A program made the position numbers and the translations under genes. 64,000 nt of DNA from an uncultured Lachnospiraceae bacterium (GTDB taxonomy: Bacteria > Bacillota > Clostridia > Lachnospirales > Lachnospiraceae), in assembly GCA_910588815.1 (NCBI GenBank), contig CAJUQY010000011.1, positions 1 through 64,000 of the forward strand. The letters are read 5' to 3'. Each line of letters opens with the position of its first letter. The stretch's first letter is position 1. This document shows, piece after piece, positions 43,025-51,409 of this stretch. The notes under the pieces are model-generated. The model was not told the origin of the DNA. It made no database searches and worked only from the letters and a program-made list of their open reading frames with translations.

Positions 43025-45061
43025 TTAAATTTCTCCTCCATCCAACATCGTTTTAATGGTCTCTTTGACCCGCTCTTTCGCCTCTTCCACCGTGCAGTTC
43101 TTAAGCTGCGCCCCTGCCACGCTCATATGGCCGCCGCCGCCTAATTTCTCCATAATGATCTGTACATTCACCTCGTCGATGGAACGGGCGCTTAAATAAA
43201 TTTTATTCTGAAACTCCGTGAGGACGATCGACGCCTTGATTCCGATAATATTCAAAAGCTCATTGGCCGCCTGCGCGCCGATAATTGTCGGGCTTTCCAC
43301 CCCCTCCGCCGGACATACGCTGATGGCGAAGGCATTTTCAAAAATTTCCGCACGGCGCACCGCCTCGGCCTTCGCCTTGTAATCCGACATGCTGTCCCGG
43401 AAAATTTTCCGCACCCTGGTCACGTCGGCCCCGTTTCTTCTGAGGAACGCCGCCGCCTCAAAGGTGCGCACCCCTGTCTTGTTCATGAAGTTATTCGTGT
43501 CAATGACAATACCGGAATACATGGCGTCCGCCTCGGCCTGACGGATTCGGATATTATCCCCGATATACTGCAGGATCTCCGCCACCATCTCACAGGCAGA
43601 GGAGGCATAGGGCTCCACATAGGAGAGCACCGCTCCCATGATGCTGTCGCTGGTCTGCCTGTGGTGATCCAAAACCACCACAGTCGGAATCATACCGAGA
43701 AGCGGCGAGCATTCCGTAAGGCTTGGCCTGTTTACATCTACCACTACCAGAAGAGCACTGTCATCCGCCAATGTGACAGCCCGCTCTCCCCGGACAAACA
43801 TATCCTCCGGATAATCCGGATTATTCATAAAACGCTCCAGCACCGGGCGGACTGATGTGGTAATATCGTTGAGGACAATGTGCGCTTTTTTATTTAAAGT
43901 AACACAAGCCCGGTAAATGCCGATAGCCGCCCCCAGGGAATCCGCATCACCGATCTTATGTCCCATGATAAAGATTTTCTCTCTGGTCTCCAAAAGCTCC
44001 CGCAGGGCATGGGCTTTCACACGGGCCTTTACGCGGGTATTTTTCTCCTGGGACTGGGACTTCCCACCGTAATAATTGATGGTCTCTCCGTCCTTCACCA
44101 CGGCCTGGTCGCCGCCCCTGCCAAGGGCCATGTCAATGGCCGTGCGGGCGTACTCATAATTCTGAATATAGCTTCCGCCTCCCATCCCCAAACCGATCGA
44201 AAGCGTCACAGCCATATCATTTCCGATATTAACTGTTTTCACATCCTCCAGAAGCGAGAAGCGGGAAGCCGTCAAATTCTCCAAATATTGCTTTTTGATC
44301 GCGATAAAATACTTATCTTTCTCGATCTTTTTGACCACTCCGCCTATACTTGCAAAATACTTGTTGATCTTTCGGTCAATCAGCGCCACCAGCAGCGAAC
44401 GCCGGACTTCCTCAATGCTTTCCAGCGCCTCCTCGTAATTATCCAGATAAATCAGGCCGGCCACCAGCTTCTGGTTTTCAATTTCCTGCTGGAACTGGAT
44501 CTTCTCCGTCTCATCAAACAGGTACGCCGCAATCAGGCCCACACGGAACCCGCCCTCCCGCTCCTTCTCTTCATCCACAGGCATATAAATATTTTTTAAA
44601 TGAAGCCGGTAAAAACGATTCTCGTAGGCGACATCCCAGACGGCTTCCTCCTCAGACTCAGAAAAAGGATGGGAAGAAAGCTCCGGAAATAAGTCCGTGA
44701 TACGCTTTCTGAGACTCTTCTCCTTCCGGACGACCATGCCAAAAGCCTTGTTAATCCAAAGTACCCTCCCCTGCTCGTCCAAAAGGGCATAGGGTACGTC
44801 CAAGTCCGACAGAAGCTGTTTCTGAATCTGTGCATGATTGACGGCGAAAAGCAATAGCTCCCGCATCACAAGGGGCCTTTTGGCAAAATAGAACCAGAAG
44901 GCAATCACCAGATAGACCACAACCAGGATCGTACAGATAAAACCGGCTTTCATGTCAAACACGTAAGCCACCGCCGTCATGGCAAGCACCAGAAGTCCCA
45001 TATAAAGCGGCCAACCCAAAAAACCCTGCATCCACCCCTTTAATTTCATATCATTCTTCAT
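43025..45061 (-). CDS. gdpP: Cyclic-di-AMP phosphodiesterase GdpP
   Basis: A 678-residue membrane protein with two N-terminal helices (PLYMGLLVLAMTAVAYVF; FICTILVVVYLVIAFWFYF), a degenerate PAS (VPYALLDEQGRVLWINKAF), a degenerate GGDEF (TLSIGLGMGG; no GGDEF signature) and the catalytic DHH-DHHA1 pair: IMGHKIGDADSLGAAIG, VVDVNRP, VVLDHHRQTSDS, and GGGGHMSVAGAQ. It hydrolyses c-di-AMP and so controls K+ and osmotic balance in Firmicutes. ATG at 45061 follows AAGGAG. It leads the gdpP-rplI-dnaB-flavin reductase operon behind the promoter at 45129. Confidence 0.96.
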   Translation of the reverse strand: MKNDMKLKGWMQGFLGWPLYMGLLVLAMTAVAYVFDMKAGFICTILVVVYLVIAFWFYFAKRPLVMRELLLFAVNHAQIQKQLLSDLDVPYALLDEQGRVLWINKAFGMVVRKEKSLRKRITDLFPELSSHPFSESEEEAVWDVAYENRFYRLHLKNIYMPVDEEKEREGGFRVGLIAAYLFDETEKIQFQQEIENQKLVAGLIYLDNYEEALESIEEVRRSLLVALIDRKINKYFASIGGVVKKIEKDKYFIAIKKQYLENLTASRFSLLEDVKTVNIGNDMAVTLSIGLGMGGGSYIQNYEYARTAIDMALGRGGDQAVVKDGETINYYGGKSQSQEKNTRVKARVKAHALRELLETREKIFIMGHKIGDADSLGAAIGIYRACVTLNKKAHIVLNDITTSVRPVLERFMNNPDYPEDMFVRGERAVTLADDSALLVVVDVNRPSLTECSPLLGMIPTVVVLDHHRQTSDSIMGAVLSYVEPYASSACEMVAEILQYIGDNIRIRQAEADAMYSGIVIDTNNFMNKTGVRTFEAAAFLRRNGADVTRVRKIFRDSMSDYKAKAEAVRRAEIFENAFAISVCPAEGVESPTIIGAQAANELLNIIGIKASIVLTEFQNKIYLSARSIDEVNVQIIMEKLGGGGHMSVAGAQLKNCTVEEAKERVKETIKTMLDGGEI

Positions 45062-45128
45062 ACGATTCTCCTTAAACAGGACCGGCTTTCTCCTCATCCA
45101 AAATCATCCAGCCGTTTTATTCCTTTTT

Positions 45129-45157
45129 ATTATAGGATATCGTCAATCTTTTTACAA
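45129..45157 (-). promoter_or_regulatory. Promoter of the gdpP operon
   Basis: A -35 TTGTAA (45152-45157) and perfect -10 TATAAT (45129-45134) with a 17-base spacer on the minus strand, about 65 bases before the gdpP start. Confidence 0.75.
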
Positions 45158-45240
45158 GGACTTTCCGTTCTGTTCATCCCTTCCTGCCTAAGGCCGTCTT
45201 CTCCAAAAATAAGCTTCCGCCCGATACGGACCTCTCCGGC

Positions 45241-47061
45241 CTACAGGGATATCGTCTCAAAAATGTGGAACACATCTAACGCCCCATAACCGGAAGACCG
45301 ATTGGGATAGGAAGCGGCCTGGCTCCTGATTGCCCCCCGTATCATCAGACTTTTAATATCCTTATTTCTCATTCCCCTGTAATTCCCCTGCAAAAGGCCC
45401 CATTCCAGAAGAAGCGCAGCCGCGCCGGCCCCGTGGGCCGCAGCTATACTGGTTCCGCTCTTCACACCGAAACGTCCTCCCGGCAGCGCCCCGTAAATAT
45501 CCACCCCCGGCGCCACCAGATCCGGCTTGATTCGATCCGTCCTGGTAAACCCCCTGCCGGAATGAATATAGATACTGTTTTGCCTGTGGTTATCTGCCCC
45601 GAAGGTGATGGGGCCTTCCGCCGATGAAGGCACGGTCAGAGTCGTGTCCGGATTGGGTCTCAAAAATTCTGTGTCTTCTTCTACAAAACCTTCTATGGGG
45701 AGCCAGACGTGAAAGCGCCCGTCCGTATATACTTCATTGTAGACCACCAAGGTCCAGATACCCGGCGTCGGATCTGCCATGCGTATCCGCACCACCGTGC
45801 TGCCTGATTCCTGCTCAATCAGCTGGTAATCCACATAAATCACCGTTTTTTCCATCGTAAACTGGAAAACACTGTTCAGATTCAGCCGCGGGACGACTCT
45901 TGCCGTGCTTTCTCCCGTGGGAGAAAGAATCTGTACGCTGTAGACTTCAGGGGCCTCGGCCCAAAGCTCCATGGTGATGCCGTTCTCATTCCGTGGAACG
46001 CGGATCTCTATATAGTCGTTCCCCCCCTCGGCGTTAATTTTCCCAAAATAGTGGTGGGCCCTGTTGGCCTCGTTCCCCGCCGCAATCACCACTGCACTGC
46101 CGATCTGCTTTGTCGCCGTGTTCAGCATGCATCCCAGGGGGGCGCTCCCCGCATGGTCTCCCCAGTTGGTACCCACCCCGACCAGTATCACAAGGGGCAT
46201 GGAAAGTCTTCTGGCCAGCTCTGTCAAGTAACGGACTCCCATCATCAGATCCGTCTCCTGATAAGCGACAGCGCCCTCTTTAATCAGATAATAGTCTCTC
46301 AGATATTTCTTGGCAGGCTTCAGCTTTACCATGGCGAGGGATGCCTCCGGAGCCGCCCCCGTAAACTCTTCCTCCGGCAGATCGCTCCCCGCCGCTATGG
46401 AGGCCAAAAAGGTCCCATGGCCGTCCTCATCCACTGTGGGCACCAGGGAAAGCCCCTCCGACGAGGCGACGGCCGCGTCTATCTCTTCCTTTGTGTACTC
46501 GCTGCCGTACTGAAATCCTTCCGGCAGGCTTCCCGTCTGGATTGTCTGATCCCAGATCCTCAAAATCCTGGTCTTTCCGGCCGCGTCCATAAACACAGGA
46601 TTCCTGTAATCAATCCCCGTGTCAATCAGGCCAATCAGTACACCTGCGCCGGTAAGGTTTAACACCGGCTGATTCCTGGCCCGGAGAATGCCCGAGGCTT
46701 CCATATTAGTCACATCCATCAGGCCATAGAGCCTTGGGATCGCCGCATAATTATAAAACTGGACCGACAAAGGCGGCAAAAGCTCCTTGCTCACATGGAT
46801 GACCGCCGTATTGCCCGATGCCTGCTGCACGCAAAACAACCGCGGCAGAGCCGTATCCGTCTCGTACAGGTCGGAGGGAAAAATGAAATCCTCATAATCC
46901 TCTGACAGAATCCTCTCCCTGCACTCTGCCGTCTCCGCAGAGACCTCATCTCCCGGCAGGGCCGTCTGTGACAAAACCTTCTTCTCTTCCCTCTGAGCCT
47001 GCCTCTCCCGCGCTTTATCAATCTGCTTTCTTTTTATTTCTCCGGTCTGCTCTCTCCTCAT
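45241..47061 (-). CDS. Subtilisin-like serine protease (Csp-like, S8 family)
   Basis: A 606-residue S8 protease with a full triad: Asp147 in VLIGLIDTGIDY, His215 in DEDGHGTFLAS and Ser538 in VKSGTSIAAAHG, plus the oxyanion Asn in VVIAAGNEANRA. About 190 residues between the oxyanion and Ser motifs match the jelly-roll insertion seen in clostridial Csp proteases. There is no signal peptide; the first 60 residues are highly charged and may be a prodomain or coil. Csp proteases process spore cortex hydrolases, but related proteins occur in non-sporing Lachnospiraceae, so the role is open. ATG at 47061 follows GGAAGG. It is 34 bases after the ClpX-like gene and probably co-transcribed. Confidence 0.9.
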   Translation of the reverse strand: MRREQTGEIKRKQIDKARERQAQREEKKVLSQTALPGDEVSAETAECRERILSEDYEDFIFPSDLYETDTALPRLFCVQQASGNTAVIHVSKELLPPLSVQFYNYAAIPRLYGLMDVTNMEASGILRARNQPVLNLTGAGVLIGLIDTGIDYRNPVFMDAAGKTRILRIWDQTIQTGSLPEGFQYGSEYTKEEIDAAVASSEGLSLVPTVDEDGHGTFLASIAAGSDLPEEEFTGAAPEASLAMVKLKPAKKYLRDYYLIKEGAVAYQETDLMMGVRYLTELARRLSMPLVILVGVGTNWGDHAGSAPLGCMLNTATKQIGSAVVIAAGNEANRAHHYFGKINAEGGNDYIEIRVPRNENGITMELWAEAPEVYSVQILSPTGESTARVVPRLNLNSVFQFTMEKTVIYVDYQLIEQESGSTVVRIRMADPTPGIWTLVVYNEVYTDGRFHVWLPIEGFVEEDTEFLRPNPDTTLTVPSSAEGPITFGADNHRQNSIYIHSGRGFTRTDRIKPDLVAPGVDIYGALPGGRFGVKSGTSIAAAHGAGAAALLLEWGLLQGNYRGMRNKDIKSLMIRGAIRSQAASYPNRSSGYGALDVFHIFETISL

Positions 47062-47095
47062 TGATTCAGGCCTTCCAGCTTTTCATCATATCAGT

Positions 47096-48709
47096 TTATG
47101 CCTGAACTCCCAGCCTCATAACCCCCCGCAGGTCAATCAGAGGCCCGCCCGTCTTGTCAATGTAGGATTTCGTGATGGTCACCCTCCCGATATTGTCGTC
47201 CTTCGGGATCTCATACATGATGTCCAGCATATACTCCTCCAGGATCGCCCGGAGGGCTCTGGCCCCCGTATGCCGTTCCAGCGCCTTCTCGGCAATGGAC
47301 TCTAAAGCCTCATCCTCAAACACCAGCTGGACCTCGTCCATCTGAAGAAGTTTCTCATATTGTCTGAGAATGGCGTTTTTCGGTTCTTTCAGAATGCGCA
47401 CCATAAACTCCTTGGTCAGCGCTTCCAGGGAAACAATGATCGGAAGCCGTCCCAGAAATTCAGGAATCATACCGAATTTCTTTAAATCCTCCACCTCTGC
47501 CTTACACAAAAGATTCTCCTCTTTGTCATATTTATCCTTGAGCTCTGCCCGGAATCCGATGGATGATTCCTTGTTCAGGCGCTCCTTGATGATCTCCTCC
47601 AGATCCGGAAACGCGCCGCCGCAGATAAAAAGAATATTGCTGGTATTTACCGTGGTCATCGGCACCATGGCATTCTTGCTGTTGGAGCCCACCGGCACCT
47701 CCACCTCGCTGCCCTCTAACATTTTAAGGAGCTCCTGCTGAACCGACTCCCCGCTGACATCTCTGGTGTTGGTGTTGCGCTTTTTCGCGATCTTGTCAAT
47801 CTCGTCGATGTAGATAATACCCTGCTCTGCCTTCTCCACATCATTCCCGGACGCTGAAAGAAGTTTGGACACCACGCTCTCAATGTCATCACCGATATAA
47901 CCTGCCTCCGTCAGGGAAGTGGCATCGGCAATGGCCAGAGGAACGTTCAAAAGTCTGGCCAGGGTCTTTACCAGATAGGTCTTCCCGCTTCCCGTGGGGC
48001 CGAGAAGCAGCATGTTGGATTTCTCGATTTCCACGCCGTCCTCCCCGTCGGCCGCAACCCGTTTATAGTGATTGTATACCGCCACGGAAATGGCCTTCTT
48101 CGCCTGATCCTGTCCCACCACATACTCATCCAGCATCCGTTTAATTTCATGGGGCGCCGGAATTGTCCGGCGGTCAAAGGGCACCTTTTCCTTTTTCGCT
48201 TTTTTCTTCTTTTTCAGCCGCTGCCTCTGGGGAATTTCCCGCTCTCCGCCCATCAAATCGGAAAGATTGATAAAACCCACCCCCGGCAGATTGGCAAGAG
48301 CAGACAGATCAACGGCGCCGGGCCGCCCGCCGGGGGCATCGCCATCCCCGGAAGCCCCCTCAGTCTCGGAGGCGCCGCCTCCCTCCGGCTTCCCTTCTTC
48401 CCCGGAATCTCTGTCCTTAAGGCTGCCGTCCCCCGAGCTGTTCCCGGAAGGATTTTTGCCGCCATATACGCTGTTTCCGGAAAGATCGCCCAGCCCCGAG
48501 AAATTCAGCCCCGAAATAGAACCGTTCTGCTCAAAACTGTCAAACGCCTTCTGCATGCATTCCGGGCAGATGCTTATATTCCCCGGCATGGTAATCATCT
48601 TATTGGTTCGGCTCTCCGGCCTCCTGCACACAAAGCAGACTTTCTCATATTCTTCCTCTGCATTCTCATCCTGCAGTCCTTCTTTTGTTTCATCATATTG
48701 ATTAGACAT
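47096..48709 (-). CDS. clpX: ClpX-like AAA+ unfoldase with long linker (divergent paralogue)
   Basis: A 537-residue protein, over 100 residues longer than typical ClpX (about 420). A C4 zinc domain (Cys25, 28, 48, 51) is followed by an insertion of about 110 residues rich in Gly, Ser, Glu and Asp and ending in a KKKKKAKKEK stretch, then the AAA+ module: Walker A GPTGSGKT (237-244), pore loop GYIG (270-273; usually GYVG), Walker B IIYIDEIDK, ClpP-contacting IGF (384-386) and sensor 2 GARALRAILEE. The RKH loop expected before the VDTSNILFICGGAF-like strand is replaced by SKNAMVPM. It may be a second, specialised ClpX; there is no clpP or tig nearby. ATG at 48709 follows GAGGAG. It lies between two protease genes. 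Confidence 0.9.
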   Translation of the reverse strand: MSNQYDETKEGLQDENAEEEYEKVCFVCRRPESRTNKMITMPGNISICPECMQKAFDSFEQNGSISGLNFSGLGDLSGNSVYGGKNPSGNSSGDGSLKDRDSGEEGKPEGGGASETEGASGDGDAPGGRPGAVDLSALANLPGVGFINLSDLMGGEREIPQRQRLKKKKKAKKEKVPFDRRTIPAPHEIKRMLDEYVVGQDQAKKAISVAVYNHYKRVAADGEDGVEIEKSNMLLLGPTGSGKTYLVKTLARLLNVPLAIADATSLTEAGYIGDDIESVVSKLLSASGNDVEKAEQGIIYIDEIDKIAKKRNTNTRDVSGESVQQELLKMLEGSEVEVPVGSNSKNAMVPMTTVNTSNILFICGGAFPDLEEIIKERLNKESSIGFRAELKDKYDKEENLLCKAEVEDLKKFGMIPEFLGRLPIIVSLEALTKEFMVRILKEPKNAILRQYEKLLQMDEVQLVFEDEALESIAEKALERHTGARALRAILEEYMLDIMYEIPKDDNIGRVTITKSYIDKTGGPLIDLRGVMRLGVQA

Positions 48710-48739
48710 AAATTTCTCCTCTTTTTGCGCTCTTGTTTT

Positions 48740-48768
48740 ATTATATATGAGATGTACCGACGGGACAA
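48740..48768 (-). promoter_or_regulatory. Promoter of the ClpX-like/subtilase unit
   Basis: A -35 TTGTCC (48763-48768) and perfect -10 TATAAT (48740-48745) with a 17-base spacer on the minus strand, ahead of a short leader with GAGGAG. Confidence 0.75.
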
Positions 48769-48825
48769 GTAAACTTTTTGTGAACCGGCAAAAGGGATGA
48801 ATGCGAAGCCTGCGCAACGCAAAGG

Positions 48826-48858
48826 GCCTGCAGCGCTCATTTTCGAAACGCTGCAGGC
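48826..48858 (-). terminator. Hairpin after htrA
   Basis: A perfect 10-bp stem GCCTGCAGCG (48826-48835) with 48849-48858, 27 bases past the htrA stop. The following T-run is short (CCCTTTG), so it is a moderate terminator. Confidence 0.7.
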
Positions 48859-48884
48859 TGTACCTCATGCCCTGTCGGAATCTA

Positions 48885-50291
48885 TCAATTCTGATCCGGA
48901 ATGGTTCGGTTCTCCTGCCCCTGATAATCCCTCCGATAACCCAGGGAAACCGAAATCTTCTTCTCCACATATTCGTTGTTTTCCAGACGCTGTACGGTCA
49001 ATTCGATTTCCGTACCGCCCGCATAATAGGAAAGCATTGTTTTTAATTCGTTCATGGAAGAAACTCTGCTTCCCTCAACAGCTGTGATGATGTCCCGCTC
49101 CATCAGGTCGGAAGATGCCGCCGGGCCGTCCTCAACCAGACTGTAGACATATACACCCTCCGGCATATTATACTGCTTTGCATTGCTTCCATTCATATCT
49201 ACGCCGTTGATCCCCAGCCAGGAAGCGTCTTCCTCCTCCACCGCCTGTCTGGTCTGCTTCGTCATCAAGCTGTAAATGATCTCCTCGGCCTCCGACACAG
49301 GGATAGCAAATCCCATACCTTCCACGTCCTCGCTGGAATATTTGGCCGAATTGATTCCGATCAGCTCTCCTTTCATATTTAACAAAGCGCCGCCGCTGTT
49401 TCCGGGATTGATGGCCGCGTCTGTCTGAAGCAAGGTAAGGGTCCGATTGTCAATGGTCACCTCCCGGCTCAGTGCGCTGACATGTCCATAGGTCAGCGAC
49501 TGTCCATATCCCAAAGCATTTCCGATGGCAATCACTTCATCACCCACCCGCAGGGCATTGGAATCTCCAAGGGTCGCAATCTTGATCGCCCCAAGGGTAT
49601 CCGCACTCATGGACTCCAGAGGAACCGCAATCACCGCCAGGTCATTATCCTCGGCAGTCCCCTTCACCTGGGCCTCCGCCGTATTTCCGTCCGCAAATGT
49701 CACAGTCAGGGAATCCGCCCCGTCGATCACATGGTAATTGGTGAGGACCAGAAGCTCTGTCTCGTTCTGTCCGACAATGATACCGGAGCCGCTCCCGGAC
49801 ATTTCCCGGTTTCCGCCGCCGTATCCGTAAAAGAAGTAGTCTTCCCAGCTGTTGCTTTCATACATTCTGGTGTTGGTAATAGCCACGATAGAAGGCATGG
49901 CATTCTCCGCCACATCGGCAACTATATTCCCGGAGGAATTGCTTTCGCCTGTGCTGGTGGGGGTCGTCTCCGCCGTCTCGATCTTTGTCACCTTTGTCTC
50001 CTCCGGGGCATTGGCGGCATCTACAGCATCCTGGAGCTTCCTCTCATAGCCGCTGACCTTCATGACGCCGATGAAAGCCCCGGCCCCCGCGCCGCCGAAG
50101 AGGGCTCCGCAGAGAAGGAAGACACCCAGCTTCTTAAAGAACCCGCCGCCCTTTCTCTTCTTCTTTTCCGGCTTCTTGATGGATGCCGGCTCAATGGGGT
50201 CTGTCGGTATATACGTGTACACAGAAGATTGGGAATTGTTTTCCCGGTCACTTGCATTCTGAAAACTGTTATTTTCATAATAATCGTTCAT
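48885..50291 (-). CDS. htrA: Membrane-anchored HtrA/DegP-like serine protease
   Basis: A 468-residue trypsin-like protease. About 50 polar residues and a basic patch (KKPEKKKRKGGGFFKK) precede one membrane helix (residues 52-77); then come the protease domain with His187 (LTNYHVIDGAD), Asp217 (EDNDLAVI) and Ser299 (NPGNSGGALL), and a C-terminal PDZ domain (about 365-450; GVYVYSLVEDGPAASSDLMERDIITAV). It is an envelope quality-control protease facing outside. ATG at 50291 follows AAAGGA with long spacing; an in-frame TTG lies seven codons upstream. It is followed by a hairpin and then the ClpX-like gene. Confidence 0.95.
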   Translation of the reverse strand: MNDYYENNSFQNASDRENNSQSSVYTYIPTDPIEPASIKKPEKKKRKGGGFFKKLGVFLLCGALFGGAGAGAFIGVMKVSGYERKLQDAVDAANAPEETKVTKIETAETTPTSTGESNSSGNIVADVAENAMPSIVAITNTRMYESNSWEDYFFYGYGGGNREMSGSGSGIIVGQNETELLVLTNYHVIDGADSLTVTFADGNTAEAQVKGTAEDNDLAVIAVPLESMSADTLGAIKIATLGDSNALRVGDEVIAIGNALGYGQSLTYGHVSALSREVTIDNRTLTLLQTDAAINPGNSGGALLNMKGELIGINSAKYSSEDVEGMGFAIPVSEAEEIIYSLMTKQTRQAVEEEDASWLGINGVDMNGSNAKQYNMPEGVYVYSLVEDGPAASSDLMERDIITAVEGSRVSSMNELKTMLSYYAGGTEIELTVQRLENNEYVEKKISVSLGYRRDYQGQENRTIPDQN

Positions 50292-50436
50292 ATTGATTCT
50301 GTCCTTTCTCAAATTATCCGGTTCCTGTTTTCAAACGGTCTTGTTTTTTCTGTATGGCTTTAGGATACCAGTCAAATGTGATAAAACTGTGTTGTAACCG
50401 TGAAGAAATATTGATTTTTTCCTGTGTAGACAAAAA

Positions 50437-50455
50437 CGGAGGGCATAACCCTCCG
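50437..50455 (-). terminator. Terminator after the 158-aa membrane protein gene
   Basis: A 7-bp stem CGGAGGG (50437-50443) with CCCTCCG (50449-50455), 5-base loop, followed on the minus strand by TTTTT. Confidence 0.85.
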
Positions 50456-50462
50456 CTTACTT

Positions 50463-50939
50463 TTAATTTCCTGTCTCGCTCTCCCCGGCGGCCGTCGTCT
50501 CCTGTGCCGCTTCCGTTTCTCCGGAAGTCTCCGTCTCCTGTGCCGCTTCCGTTTCTCCGGAAGTCTCCGTCTCCTGTGCCGCCTCCGTTTCTCCGGAAGT
50601 CTCCGTCTCCTGTGCCGCCTCCGTCGTCTGGTCAGCCTCGCTCTCCTGTGCTTCTGTTTCGTCTCCGCCTTCCGAAACGCTCTCCGTCTCTTCCGTGAGG
50701 ATACCTGCCATGTCCTGAACTACCAGCGAAGTGCTGGAATAATCCGGCTTCGCGTTCTGGATCTTAATATACTGGTTGCGGATGGTGAAGCCGATCCCCG
50801 TTCCCACTCCGGCGATCACCACGACTACAATCGCAATGGTGAACGCCTTCATGCGCTTCCTCTGCTTCCGCTCCTTCTCCACCAATTCCTTCCGCTTTGC
50901 TTTCTGCTCTTTATACTGATCTACTTTTCGCTGACTCAT
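50463..50939 (-). CDS. Small membrane protein with acidic tandem-repeat tail
   Basis: A 158-residue protein of unknown function. A very basic cytosolic start (residues 1-32, QYKEQKAKRKELVEKERKQR) is followed by one membrane helix (AFTIAIVVVVIAGVGTGIGF) and an extracellular half made of Glu/Thr/Ser/Ala, with the 12-residue unit AAQETETSGETE repeated. The architecture is that of a single-pass protein with a flexible acidic tail outside. The ORF starts at ATG 50939. It lies just upstream of htrA on the same strand but is separated by a terminator. Confidence 0.85.
   Translation of the reverse strand: MSQRKVDQYKEQKAKRKELVEKERKQRKRMKAFTIAIVVVVIAGVGTGIGFTIRNQYIKIQNAKPDYSSTSLVVQDMAGILTEETESVSEGGDETEAQESEADQTTEAAQETETSGETEAAQETETSGETEAAQETETSGETEAAQETTAAGESETGN
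50496..50625. repeat. 36-bp in-frame tandem repeat (about 3.6 copies)
   Basis: Copies begin at 50496, 50532 and 50568, with a partial fourth from 50604. The first two are identical and the third differs by one base. Each unit encodes 12 residues of the acidic tail, so changes in copy number would keep the frame. Confidence 0.92.
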
Positions 50940-51127
50940 AACAATAAAATCCCTTTCCCTGCAAATTCCGGCCGGAAGCCCTTCACGGTCATATCCCCCG
51001 GCCAGTCCTCCGTTATCATAGCATATTTCCTTTTATTATTCAAGAGTCTGCATTTTATGTTTTCATTTTGAGCAGTCGAAATTATTTCTTCTATAGGTGA
51101 CGGCTGTCAAACCCTTTCATTGATCTT

Positions 51128-51400
51128 TCATTGATATTGTGATAACAATCCCCTTAATTCTTCCGTACATTTAAACATAATTATAAAGGCATCTCTCAAA
51201 TAAGATTCATCCTCAGAAATAATTGCATGACCAGAATGTTCCTGATCGAAGGGAAAAAAGGTATAGGTATTGGCCCGTATTTCCCTGCCCGATCCCTCTC
51301 CGTACATCGTCCATTTGATAGGATTTTCATAATAAAAGGTAACCTTGAACGTATCTTTCGGTTCTTTATCTAAATATAAAAGATTTCTCAGAATATGCAT
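51128..51400 (-). CDS. Uncharacterised small protein (90 aa)
   Basis: Not recognised. It is 90 residues, soluble, more AT-rich than its neighbours, with several aromatic residues (FYYENPIKWTMYGEG; YTFFPFDQEHSG). The ATG at 51400 begins nine bases after the ABC-exporter stop, with AGAGG directly abutting the start, so initiation would rely on coupling. It may be a true tail gene of that operon or a remnant of a larger gene. The 50940-51127 stretch beyond it has no gene. Confidence 0.5.
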   Translation of the reverse strand: MHILRNLLYLDKEPKDTFKVTFYYENPIKWTMYGEGSGREIRANTYTFFPFDQEHSGHAIISEDESYLRDAFIIMFKCTEELRGLLSQYQ

Positions 51401-51409
51401 CCTCTATCG

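Noticed and set aside
48710..48970. Upstream extension of the ClpX-like gene by 87 codons
   Set aside because: The extension crosses the promoter and the htrA terminator and is Arg-rich nonsense; ATG 48709 has GAGGAG upstream.
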